This document shows, one piece after another, positions 1-10,439 of a stretch of 64,000 nucleotides of DNA. This DNA comes from Gigaspora rosea (Eukaryota > Glomeromycota > Glomeromycetes > Diversisporales > Gigasporaceae), in the NCBI GenBank assembly GCA_003550325.1, contig QKWP01000341.1:258525-322524 (forward strand), in the 5' to 3' direction. The notes beneath the pieces were generated by a model, which saw only the letters and a list, made by a program, of their open reading frames with translations, was not told where the DNA came from and did not search any database. The position numbers and the translations under genes are program-made. The number at the start of each line of letters is the position of its first letter. Within the stretch, counting starts at the first letter, position 1.

Positions 1-87
1 TCACTGATTTGTTCATCGCAATGATAACTCACTTGATTCATTTATTCGATTTCCGACTAATTAAAAATTTACTTCCGATCCATTGAG

Positions 88-192
88 TAAGGTGCTTGGG
101 AACACCCTAAGTCGATGTTAAAAAATTGGTTTATTTGACTAGTAATAAAAATCATTATCGAATATGACATTTAGGGTTTCTCAAGCACCTTA
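88..192. repeat. 105-bp inverted-repeat element
   Basis: The two ends are inverted copies of each other: TAAGGTGCTTGGGAACACCC at the left, and at the right, reading inward on the other strand, TAAGGTGCTTGAGAAACCC. This looks like a very short MITE. The 8 bases outside each end do not match, so no target duplication can be claimed. It lies just outside the duplicated kinase unit. Confidence 0.4.
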
Positions 193-1681
193 ATCAATTT
201 GTCAGAACGGATCTGAGGATAAATTTTCATTAGTAAAAAAATAGTTTACCGAATCAATTGTATTGATTATTCCAATGAATAATACTCGTGAAGAAAATTT
301 ATTACGTCACAAAGAAAATTTTATTAGCGGAAGTTCGTTTAGCCGATCCAAGGTATTGATCATTCAAATCAACAAGAGATGAAAACCCAAACGACCTTTT
401 TTTTATCATAGAGTTGCACTAATTGATCGAAACTTTTAATTGATTGATTAGAAAAAACAATTGTTCAAGTACTTCACTCTTTTTAAATTATCATTATTAT
501 AGATTTTTAAAATCATTACCAACGTCGACAAATTATTACCTTATTACTTATGCTAAAAATCTTTGCCGGAAATAAAAATAGGCATTTTTTGTGTTCTATT
601 GGCCCGTAGTAAATTTTGAAAGTGTCGTAAAGTGTCGTAAATTGCTTTATCCTTTCTTTGATCCATCGTGTCATTTTTTTTTATTTCGATATGTAAAAAC
701 AATAATTGCTAAATGGTAATACTGTTTGCTCAAGCATCGATTGCAGTCAATATATTAATTAATCGTAATACTTGAGCACCAACACGATTATAAATTAATC
801 AAATTGAGGAAGATACGTGAGCATATTCATTTATATTATTTATCTGCTATCGGTCTTCAACCTTCATACTATCGGTTCTAAAAAATGGTCTAATTAATAA
901 TGCATAATGGTTGACAGTCTCAATCACTAGCTAATCACATCGAGCGTGCTGCTTGAGAACACCCTTAATCAATCAAATCAATCGAAGAAATTCAAGATGC
1001 TGATAAATGATAAGATGTAAAATTTATTTAAGTAAATTCTGGATCCACTAAATTTTAAAACATATATTTTAGATTTAGGTTTCTATGATAGAATAATGAA
1101 TAGATTTACTGCCTATTCGGATTACTTTTAATAATTTAGATTAGAACAAAGTATACCTACTTTAATATAAAATTTAAGCAGGTCAAAAAAAATTTTTTTA
1201 AAAAATATGAAATTTTGTGATGAATTTAAGTAATAGGTATATAATCTTATAAAATTACAAAGGCAAAATTTTTTGCCCACTGCCGTGGAGTCCCCATATA
1301 TTGTAAAAAAATATAGATGAAGAGATAAAAGTTTATGAACTTCGCCGATTTTTACTCGTCAACTTCTAACTCTAAGCATACTTACTTTGTCAGCATTTAT
1401 TGTAGTAGATACTGTACGAACGTTCGTAATACTATTCAAATGCTTTATCTTCATTTTTAATTACATTTAAATGTATTTTTTGTCTTTTTGTGCGGATGCC
1501 ATCACTTAAAATTAAAATCCCAGTAGGTTAGCTGATACAATTTTTCTCACTTTTGGAGATTTTTATAGGATCTTAATATATTAGTCATGCTGTTGTTACG
1601 GAAAATTTGAGTAAATTTAGTTAGCATGTGTTCGAATAGTTGTATGATTTTTCCCTTTTTGGTAGAAGGCTTAGCGCATAC

Positions 1682-1805
1682 GATGGTCCCGAACCACGAA
1701 TTTTGGTTTCGAATCCTCTACAGTGGTCTGAGACCCGCCAGGTTGGTCCAGAACCACCGATATTGGTTTGAAACCCAAGATTTTGGTCTCGGACCATCAG
1801 GATTT
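1682..1805 (+). repeat. 20-bp minisatellite upstream of kinase gene A
   Basis: Six imperfect 20-bp units, each ending in TGGT or a close variant (for example CTGAGACCCGCCAGGTTGGT and CCAGAACCACCGATATTGGT). The block lies in a stretch of about 390 bp that is missing from the equivalent place in unit B (near 18330). A 60-aa open frame crosses it, but this is explained by the regular period and is not treated as a gene. Confidence 0.75.
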
Positions 1806-2090
1806 TAAAAGTATAAATATAACGACTAAACTAATAATGAACGAGGAGGAGAATTCCTTTCCATTCCATTTTAATATAATATATCATTTATTCCGAATCC
1901 CCTAATGAACATCCATTCCGCATAACCTATGCTTACAACCCTGAGCTAATTCGACCTCACATTTGCCAAGTCTCTCCCACGGTTGTAACACTTGTACATT
2001 AGCCGAAAAAGTATTCGTGTTACATAGAATGTTATATATCGATAATGGATTTGCAACCTATTAAAAACTATCTTTATCCCATAATCAATT

Positions 2091-4786
2091 ATGTCAAAGG
2101 CTAATTTTAAAAGATTTAGTTGGAATGGAAAATGCACACGTTGTAAACACCATAACACATCGCCAGCTTGGTGCCAGACATGTGACCCTCAGATAACAGC
2201 TCAAGGATGGACAAGTAGAAATAAAATTATCGACCATTGCATTAAAGAATTTCAACTTAAAGCCACAGGATATGAAGACGTGATTGAATGGATTTATTTT
2301 GATAGATTAGATAATATTCAAAAGGACGATGATGAATTTTTAGCGACTTGGTTAGATGGCATACGAATAATTTCAGAAGATAAATGCACAAAATCACGTA
2401 CGCCACCATATAGAATTACACTTAAGATATTGAACAGTCGTCCTCAAAATTCAATGGATCAGTTGAAAGAGGTATTATAAGATAAATCTATATTTATTTA
2501 TTTTTATGAATATTTATTTAGTTATACTCATATTTTCTATTTATTATCGTTATTATTATGTGGATTTTTTTATTTATCTTATCTGTGCTTATATTTATCT
2601 ATTTAATTAAGTTTAAGAACTTTATAAAGGATAACAAGCACAAAGTATATGGACTAACTCAAAACGTATATACTAATGAGTATATGTTGGTATTTAATTA
2701 TTCCAAAAGAAATGATGAAAATGGAAAATGTGCACTTTGTAATCGTTATAACACATCTAAAGCTTGGTGTCATACATGTGATTCTCAGATAACAACTCAA
2801 GGATGGACAAGTGGAAATAAGAATATTGATGATTGCATTAAAGAATTTCAACTTAAAGCCACAGAATATGAAGATGTGATTGAATGGATTCCTTTTAATA
2901 GATTAGATATTATTCAAGAGAATGGTGACGAATTTTTAGCAAATTGGTTAGACGGCATACGAATAATTTCTATGAATATGAATAATATAGATAATAGATA
3001 CACACAATCACGTACGTCACCAGATATAATTACACTTAAAACATTGAATTCAATGGATCTGTTGGAAGAGGTAAGATATAAGATAAAATTTATATTAATA
3101 TTTTATTATTATTATGTGTATTTTATTTATGTACTTATATTTATCTATTTAATTAAGTTTAAGAGCTTTATAAAGGATAACAAGCACAAAGTATATGGAC
3201 TAACTCAAAACGTAGATACTAATGAGTATATGTTGGTATTTAATAATTCCAAAAGAAATAGTCGGAAAGGAAAATGTGCACATTGCAATCGTTATAATAC
3301 ATCAAAAGCTTGGTGCCAGACATGTGAACCTCAGATAACAGCTCAAGGATGGACAAGTGGAAATAAGAATATTGATAATTGCATTAAAGAATTTCAACTT
3401 AAAACCACAAAATATAAAAATGTGATTGAATGGATTCCTTTTAATAGATTAGATATTATTCAAGAGAATGGTGACGAATTTTTAGCAAATTGGTTAGACG
3501 GCATACGAATAATTTCAGAAGATAAAGATAAATTCACACAATCACGTACGCCACCATATAGAATTACGCTTAAGATATTGAATAGTCATCAAAATTCAAT
3601 GGACCAGTTGGAAGAGGTATTATATAAGATAAATCTATATTTATTTATTATCGTTATTATTATGTGTATTTTATTTAGTTGTACTCATATTTATCTATTA
3701 ATTTATTATCTTTATTATTATATGATATTTTTATTTTATGTACTTATAAATTATATTTACATTATCAAATAAGTTTAAGAATTATGTAAAGGATGACCAG
3801 CATAAATTATTTGGCCTGACTCAAAACGCCGCTACTAATGAGTATATGTTAGTATTCGATAAATTTCGTTATAAAAGATTTATTGGAAATGGAGAATGTG
3901 AACATTGTAATCGATATAACACGTCACCAGCTTGGTGCCAGACATGTGACCCTCATAGAACAGCTCAAGGATGGACAAGTGGAAATAAAATTATTGATGA
4001 TAACATTAAAGAATTTCAATTTAAGTCTACAGAATATGAGAATGTGATTGAGTGGATTCCTTTTAATAGATTGGATAAAATTCAGATAATTAGTGATGAT
4101 AAATTTGGCCATAGATTTCAGGCAATTTGGTTAGATGGTAAACGACGTTCAACGTCAGAATGTAACCAGTCGCGTACATCATCATATTCGGTTGAACTTA
4201 GAGGTTTGACTGATTCGCGGAATTCCTTAGATTTTTTGAAAGAAGTAAGCTGAATATTATAATTATTTCATATTCCGAGAATCTGTCATTAATAATTTTT
4301 TATTTTTTCAAGTTTGCAAATCAAATGCAAACAGAAAGTGATATAACTAAAATATACGGAATAACACAATTCACAACTACTGGCGAATATATGATGGTAT
4401 GTGAAAGTACATTTAATGACAGTGATAATGATGCATTTGCTTTTAAAAGACACTATTGGCATGGTAAATGCACAAGTTGTAATCGATATAATACTTCAAC
4501 AAATTGGTGTCAGTCATGTGATCCTTATAGAATAACTCAGAAATGGACAAGCGGTGATGAAGATATAGATGATTGTATTAAAAAGTTTCAACTAAATGCT
4601 ACTGAACATAAGAAAGCGATTGAATGGATTCCGTTTGATAAATTAAATATCATAAAAGAAATTGGTAAAGGAGGATTTGGTACTGTATTTTTAGCCAATT
4701 TGAAGCAAAACACATCACAACCTATAAAGGTAGCGCTCAAGACTCTACCTGGGTCAAAAAAAAATCCTAATGATTTTCTAAGAGAA
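2091..4786 (+). repeat. Tandem array of five zinc-ribbon/N-lobe exon modules
   Basis: Exons 2 to 5 each begin with a version of F-K-x-F-I-K-D-N-K-H-K-V-Y-G-L-T-Q-N (alphaC-beta4 region of the kinase), continue to N-E-Y-M-L-V-F (beta5), then zinc ribbon, then I-E-W-I-P-F-x-R-L and a beta1-beta3-like stretch ending in L-K-x-L...E-E or K-E at the donor site. Exon 1 lacks the leader. Exon lengths are 381, 459, 459, 471 and 474 bp, all multiples of 3. Modules 1-3 keep the LK pair of beta3 but have lost the glycine loop; module 4 has VELRGL instead of a lysine. The repeat unit is thus one exon with phase-0 ends. Confidence 0.85.
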
Positions 4787-5846
4787 GTAAGTTAATGTTA
4801 TATTTTTTTTGTCTATACTGCATAATATTTCTAATTTACTTAAATTTTATTTTTGTTAGTTTAAAAGTCATATGCATTGCCGATTAAGTGGTAGCAGACT
4901 CGAAGTATATGGACTGACTCAAAATACAGAAACGAAAGAATATATGATGGTCTTCCAATATGCTAATAAAGGAGATCTTCATAATTATCTAACATTGAAT
5001 TTTGAAGAACTCTCTTGGGAAGATAAATTATCATTATTAATTGATATTTCAAAGGATTTAATTAAAATTCACAAAGCAGGATACATCCATTGTGATCTTC
5101 ACTGTGAAAATATTTTGCAGCATGAAGAAGAATCATGGCTTGGTTCTTTAAAATCTTTTATTGCGGATTTAGGATTGTCTCGAAAAAATGAAGAATACGT
5201 TTTAAAAAATGGAATTTATGGGATTATGCCTTATATTGCCCCAGAGATTTTATTAGGTCATAAATATACGACAACAGCCGATATATATAGTTTTGGCGTT
5301 ATAATGGTCGAGATGACTACTGGAATATATCCATTTTGTGGACGTCCATTTGATATTAAACTTGCGTTAGAAATTTGCAATGGAAAGAGGCCTGAATTTG
5401 CTTTAGAAACACCTAGCTGCTATATTGAATTGGCAAAATTATGCATGGATCCAGACTTGCAGAAACGACCTACTGCTGAAACAATTCGTGATAAGCTCAC
5501 GGAATGGCATAGTTTTGTGAAGGAATCCAATGGATTTGATGAATCCGATGAACTTGATGAATCTGATGAACTCGATGAATATAATAAACCGGATGAGTTA
5601 AATGAACCTGATGAATCTAATGAAAAATTACAAATAATTAACGAATTTGCGATTGCTGATATGAGAATTCCAGAGCTTGCAATAACTTTGAAAGAACGTT
5701 CAGATATCATATACCAAAATGCGAGTAAATTTATTAATACACATTATATTGCTCAACAATATAAAGAAAGATGCAACCAACATGACATATATGGTATGAG
5801 TGATTATATACCACATAGTATCGTTAAAGTTATTGATCATTTATAG
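2091..5846 (+). CDS. Modular zinc-ribbon protein kinase, six exons
   Basis: Predicted Ser/Thr- or Tyr-kinase-like protein of 1076 aa. Proposed exons: 2091-2471, 2612-3070, 3158-3616, 3774-4244, 4313-4786, 4860-5846. All five introns are GT...AG and phase 0. Residues 1-127, 128-280, 281-433, 434-590 and 591-748 are five modules, each with a C-x2-C-x9-C-x2-C zinc ribbon (first one C15, C18, C28, C31) and the sequence W-T-S-G-N-K. Only module 5 has a normal glycine loop (GKGGFG, 708-713) and ATP lysine (K733, ALKTL). The last exon supplies the rest of a kinase: catalytic loop HCDLHCEN (D827, N832), DLG (D851), APE (875-877), then an acidic DELDE/DESNE tract. HCDLH and DLG variants are usual in kinases of mycorrhizal fungi. 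No signal peptide is seen. The start is the first in-frame ATG; an upstream ATG at 2046 meets a stop. Substrate unknown. The gene could also end at 5972 (see that entry). Confidence 0.85.
3071..3157 (+). other. Stop-free 87-bp intron coding a hydrophobic stretch
   Basis: This intron has GT at 3071 and AG at 3156-3157, a length divisible by 3 and no in-frame stop, so modules 2 and 3 form one continuous open frame of 404 codons (2558-3772). If kept it would insert 29 residues, very rich in I, F, Y, V and L, resembling a membrane segment. The neighbouring introns of the array contain stops or have lengths not divisible by 3. Confidence 0.7.
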
Positions 5847-5868
5847 TAATCTTTGGTTATATATGTAG

Positions 5869-5972
5869 GTTCCATTCCTGTTAATAGCGCTGAAATTCCA
5901 GTTGACGTAACGGTAAGTCATAGATCAAAAAGACTGAAAACTGATCAGGGATCATATACCACACGCGATTAG
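5869..5972 (+). other. Candidate alternative last exon of kinase A
   Basis: A GT at 5818 and AG at 5867-5868 would remove 51 bp and skip the stop at 5844-5846. The joined frame then reads S-S-I-P-V-N-S-A-E-I-P-V-D-V-T and goes on to H-R-S-K-R-L-K-T-D-Q before a TAG at 5970. The same frame is kept in the kinase pseudogene ending at 14987 (N-P-V-V-N-H-R-S-K-R-Q-K-P-D-Q). The basic SKRLK stretch could be a nuclear signal. In unit B the donor GT has become AT. The splice is inferred from this conservation only. Confidence 0.5.
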
Positions 5973-6919
5973 GTGCTCCGGTCATTAAACAGAAAGTCCA
6001 ATTTACGTACTTAATGTGATGTTTTAAACTTGGCATCCCGAAAATTAATTGAATTTTCGAGCAAATACACCAGTCACATGTAGTGATCCAAATCGTTAGT
6101 TGAAAAATCGACTAGCTGACAAAAATAAGAAAAAAAAATTAAAATATTTTGTTTGCAAAACGAAGTTAAATTATTATTTATTTGTAAAAATGAATCGAAA
6201 ATGTCAAAAACATTAACGAAAATAAGAATATATAAATACAGTATAAACATATATATTTGTTTATTTATACACATTCAAAGTTGTTTTTCTAATAAAAATA
6301 AATCAAAAATAATCAAAAATATTACTGAAAATAAGTACTTCGACTATTCAATCAAGAAATTTTGATTGGTACTTTATTTTCAAGAGATTAAAATTTGTTA
6401 AAGACCTAAGTTTAAAAACTTTCTTGTAATTCAATATATACCCAGCTTTATTCACCTTTCTGGGTGTAATTTTTACTTCAAAAAATCTTTCACACTTTAA
6501 ATGATTCAAGGTCAATTTGATGATACTGATACAATTAAAATTGTTAATCGTTTACGCAAGATTATTTACAAAAAAAAACTTAAAAAAAAAAAAATTCAAA
6601 GAAACAAACTTTAATACCAAACGTAAAGATTTTTATAAAAATTTTTTAATAAAAGTGTACGTAAAATTTTTAGTCGCTCTTATCAGCAACGTAGTTTGTT
6701 TTGTCCAATGGGAACTTTGGGAAAGTTAGTAAATCTATACTCATTTACTATCTTATTCTTTCAATTAATTTTGCAGCTCTCCATTGTTACGGTCAACAAT
6801 ATAATCACCGTAGTAATTTTGCCCGATAGTATCATTACAGGAGTCGTTCAAAATACATCCACCACATTTATTTACACCTTTTGTCGTGTTCTTCGGAAAT
6901 TATGCGACAACTATTCAGA

Positions 6920-7415
6920 CATTTGAGTCTTTATAATAATCAATTTGATGCCGAAATTCGAAGTGTAACAGAGAAGCTTTTATAAGAAATATCAGCTTTA
7001 TTCTAAACTAGGAAAGAATTAGAAAGTCCTTTGTATAAATACTATTCTCAATTCTTTTAGTATTTTGAATTATCATCTTGGTTATGTATGGGTAAAGCAT
7101 TAGTTGAGACATTTGAGGCATTCATAAAAATACTACTCTGGCCTTCTTAAAACTTGGTTCTTATCAGCTTGGTTATTAAGGAAGTAAAGCAATTATTAAA
7201 GTTCTTAAGACTCTAACCTCTTTATAATAACCAATTCGATCCCGAAGGAAGGAAAGTGCTAGCGGAAGCTCTTTATAAGAGCGCTTTCTTAATTGAATTA
7301 TTTATTTATAATAACAACTGGAAGCAGAAGGTGGAAAAGCTTTAGTGGCAGTTCTTTATGTAAACACTGCTCTGTCTCCTTTGAATATTTGGAATAGTCA
7401 GCTTGCAGAAAAACC
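6920..7415 (+). pseudogene. Leucine-rich-repeat (RNI-type) relic
   Basis: Fragments such as S-L-Y-N-N-Q-F-D-A-E near 6927, S-L-Y-N-N-Q-F-D-P-E-G-R-K-V-L-A-E-A-L-Y near 7210 and Y-N-N-N-W-K-Q near 7305 match the NNQL-G-A-E-GG-K-A-L-A-E-AL repeat of ribonuclease-inhibitor/NLRC-like LRR proteins, with a spacing of about 84-90 bp. Stops and frame changes lie between the repeats, so no product is expected. It starts right where duplication unit A ends. A matching minus-strand relic lies at 15570-16790. Confidence 0.65.
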
Positions 7416-7434
7416 CTATAAGAAAAATGTACGT

Positions 7435-8110
7435 AAAGGTACGGGTTTGAGGCGGAATGGCACGGATTAAACACGGATTATGTTCGTAAGAGGCTTGGAT
7501 TGGCACGGATTTTTGGCCCGTGATGGACCTATACCCGTACAAATTGGACCGTTAGTGACTCGGGTTTTGCAACACTTTACTAGTCCAAATGGCACGGGTA
7601 ATTAACGTGAATTAACGTGCTATACCACTGTGATAAAAAAAATACATACAAGTAAATTACATAAACAATCAATATAATATGAACAAAATAAAAGCGAATG
7701 TATCAAAATTTTGTAAGAAATTTTTTTTATTAAGACACCCAGAGCAGTTTCATTAGCGAAATTATGAGATGTCGCAATTTTTTTAAAAAAATCGTATATT
7801 GACCTTTCGCTCTTCGTGAAATGAGCCAACACGTACCACCTTTGACACATATCATTCCGTGAAATGAAGGTGCCATTACGTATGACGTGACATAACGTGC
7901 CACCTCCTATCGTAATTTCCGTACCACTTTTTACCGTGGCATTTAGAGTTACCTGCCGTAATTAATTGCAACCTTTACGACATATAGGTTGCAATATTAC
8001 GACATATAGGTTGTAATATTACAACTTTTTAAAAACAATTACGGCAGGCAACTCTAGTGGCATTTCGTTCGACGGTCTGTACGTATCACTCCGTCCGTGC
8101 CATTTCGTGT
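7435..8110. repeat. GC-richer repeat tract with AATGGCACGG motifs
   Basis: This stretch is visibly richer in G and C than its surroundings. AATGGCACGG or a close match occurs in direct orientation near 7453 and 7590 and inverted near 8097. No protein family is recognised. It is probably an old mobile element, and it carries a younger MITE at 7944-8056. Confidence 0.4.
7944..8056. mobile_element. 113-bp hAT-type MITE, TSD GTGGCATT
   Basis: Terminal inverted repeats TAGAGTTACCTGCCGTAATT and, from the other end, TAGAGTTGCCTGCCGTAATT. The 8 bases GTGGCATT occur directly on both sides (7936-7943 and 8057-8064). An 8-bp duplication with a short TAG-starting inverted repeat is the signature of the hAT superfamily. 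Too short to code; it must depend on a transposase in trans. Confidence 0.85.
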
Positions 8111-8334
8111 ATTCCCGACACCAACCCGATATAGAAGCGTTATTTTTGAATTTTCCCGATACAGTAAAGATAGACCATAAGCCTAAGCCAAAAGAGCCAA
8201 AAGAACACTCATCGAGGTCCCGGCAACATCACCACAAGACCCAAAGGACTTTGAACCTCGGACCAAGTCTTTCCACGCCTTCTGTCCGCCTTCCTCCTCA
8301 AGGTTTTAGGAGTCTTGAGCCGACTGTTGTTTGA
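8107..8334 (+). CDS. Hypothetical 75-aa reading frame
   Basis: An open frame of 75 codons with a composition unlike the AT-rich surroundings: rich in P, K, H, R and S (K-P-K-P-K-E-P-K-E, R-Q-H-H-H-K), and no hydrophobic core. No family is recognised. It follows the GC-richer repeat tract and could be a scrap of a mobile element's coding region. It could equally be a chance frame. Confidence 0.2.
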   Translation: MYSRHQPDIEALFLNFPDTVKIDHKPKPKEPKEHSSRSRQHHHKTQRTLNLGPSLSTPSVRLPPQGFRSLEPTVV

Positions 8335-8340
8335 TTTAAG

Positions 8341-10400
8341 TTGTTAGTTAAGTGGTTTAGTTTGTTTCAGCACTAGAACTATTAGTAACCACTTTCTCAA
8401 CGTACGTATAAAATAAAAATGGTTCAGTGGATGATTTCCTTTTTGGATAAAATGTAAATGTGGAAGCTCATGATGTAATACAAAATATAAGAAAATATAA
8501 CTGCTTAAAATGAAATAAGAAAATACTCAAAAACAAAAAAACAACCTCACTTATCGGTACGCATATTTTAATTTTTTTTTCAACTTTTACATAGCCAAAT
8601 TTGAATTTTTTTTTTCTTGAATTCTCATCGAATTCAACCTATTAAATGTAGAAAACTGCAAAATTATACAAAATTCTGTTGTCCTAAAAGGTTATCATAC
8701 TGTATTTGTGCATAATAACGCACATGGATATTATTTCGGAACTCTCATATTACATATTTTGATTGGATTTTCAGGCTAAGTTCATTAATAAAAGTAGGGC
8801 TCCCTCTTGTAACCAAAATTGTCAAAATGATTCGTATTACCGCACCGCACATGCGCGTAATCAAACTTCGAATTAGATTAAATTTTTCTTAAATAAGTAA
8901 CATATCAACAATTTAGTTCAGTTTGTATTAAGATAAATGACTGGGATAAAATCTCATCTTGTAAATTTCAATGATATATTTTAATTCAAATATGCATGCA
9001 CAATTAAAAACCAGATCGTGGGTCCTTTTTAATAAATATCCACCAGAAGAAATCAACAATATTCAACTAAAATCTATTTAATTCTTTGGATCTTTGTTTT
9101 TGGTTCTTTTAACCTTTCTAAAATTATAGCTCGAAGAACTGAAAATAAAGATCTAACATCCTCTTTAAGAACATCATCCACTATATTAGCATCACTCAAA
9201 TGGACAATCAAAAGCTCGTGAACTGCACTTATTTGATTGTCTGCTGTCACTACAGTGAAAACCTACATTTCTTCTGTAGTGACAGCTCCATACACATGAT
9301 CGAGACCTCCATGTTTCGTTTTCTATTTTCCTATATAATATTTTAATAAAAATACAAATGTTAATTAAAAATTGGTAATAAATCATGCAGTTTAACAGTA
9401 GTTGTTCTTTTTTTAAAAAGATTTATTTAACTATATATAAAGAATATATCTTACCGTACTTCACATGTGCTTTTCAATTGAACAAGGTTCTGGCAGAACT
9501 CATGTTCAATGTTATTTGATTTTGCCTCTATAGCACAAAAATTATTTTTGTTCTGTGTAATGGTAAATACAAAACTTTACCATTAACATTAGACAAAGAA
9601 TATTCTTTGTGCATTCTTATGTTTATCAAAGGTTGATAGTATTGCTTCATTGGAACAATTATCGATTGTTCCAATGACTTTCATTATTTTCTTTAAAAAA
9701 AAAAAAAAAAGTCAGATTAGTATTTACTTATTTTATTTTTATTATATATATAACCTTATAATTTTTATATAAAACCTTTAAATTTTGAACGTTTTCCTTA
9801 ATATCAAACTCAAAGTCATTCATATTTTCTTCCAAACTATAAATTTCATCGTAATTTTACACGAACACAGTGCCTGGGACAAGCCCCCGAACATAGTTTT
9901 CTTTGATTACGTCTTCGAATAAGAGGAAGATGATGGCAACGGAGAAACCTAAAGATAAAATAAAATTCATCAAGAATAATATAAATAAATATAGTTATTA
10001 TATATTACTTACCGATATTAAATTTCGGAAGCTCATCTATTCACTCATTATTCATATTGAAAATTTGATCAAAGGCAATAATTTAAATAATTTATTAATT
10101 TATATATCTACGAATAATGACCACGTGAACAATGCACATTTTGTCAGCAGATCCATGTAAACAAAACCCATGATCTTGATTGGTCGATCTACGCGTAATA
10201 GTCGCGTGGACAATACATAACTAAGGTTTAAGTCTTACTATACCGTATTATAATATCAGTACAATACCTAGTATTATACCAATAGTATAATAGTCAGCCA
10301 ATTAAATTGCAGAAGCTAAGATTGCAAAAAATTTCCGAAGGTTACCGAACTGACTAGATTGCTGTACTATGTAAACAACATGTGTTTAAATTTTGATTTT
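8341..10400. other. No gene recognised
   Basis: AT-rich sequence with a perfect 13-bp inverted repeat at 9243-9286 (separate entry), a palindromic GGAACAAT...ATTGTTCC near 9650-9672 and an A run near 9700. An 85-codon frame at 9903-10160 is K/N/I-rich, as expected by chance at this base composition. Confidence 0.5.
9243..9286. repeat. Perfect 13-bp stem-loop
   Basis: GCTGTCACTACAG at 9243-9255 and its exact reverse complement CTGTAGTGACAGC at 9274-9286, separated by 18 bases. No surrounding open frame explains it. It may be a MITE remnant. Confidence 0.6.
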
Positions 10401-10439
10401 TTCATCTTTTAGGTTTCTCAATGATTATTTGTTTATACT

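Larger units (their letters stand above)
271..6927 (+). repeat. Segmental duplication, unit A
   Basis: From TCCAATGAATAATACTCG at 271 to GCGACAACTATTCAGACATT near 6927 this unit runs collinear with 16841-23192. It includes about 1.8 kb of 5' flank, the whole kinase gene and about 1 kb of 3' flank. Both copies have the same orientation, about 16.6 kb apart. Differences are base changes, small indels and a roughly 390-bp stretch near 1590-1980 present only here. Flank 271-1600 and flank 5973-6927 hold no recognisable gene; both are AT-rich and match the other copy. The similarity extends well outside the exons, so this was a DNA-level duplication and not retrocopying. Confidence 0.9.

Noticed and set aside
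9903..10160. 85-codon open frame
   Set aside because: Composition is K/N/I-rich as expected by chance, with no domain.
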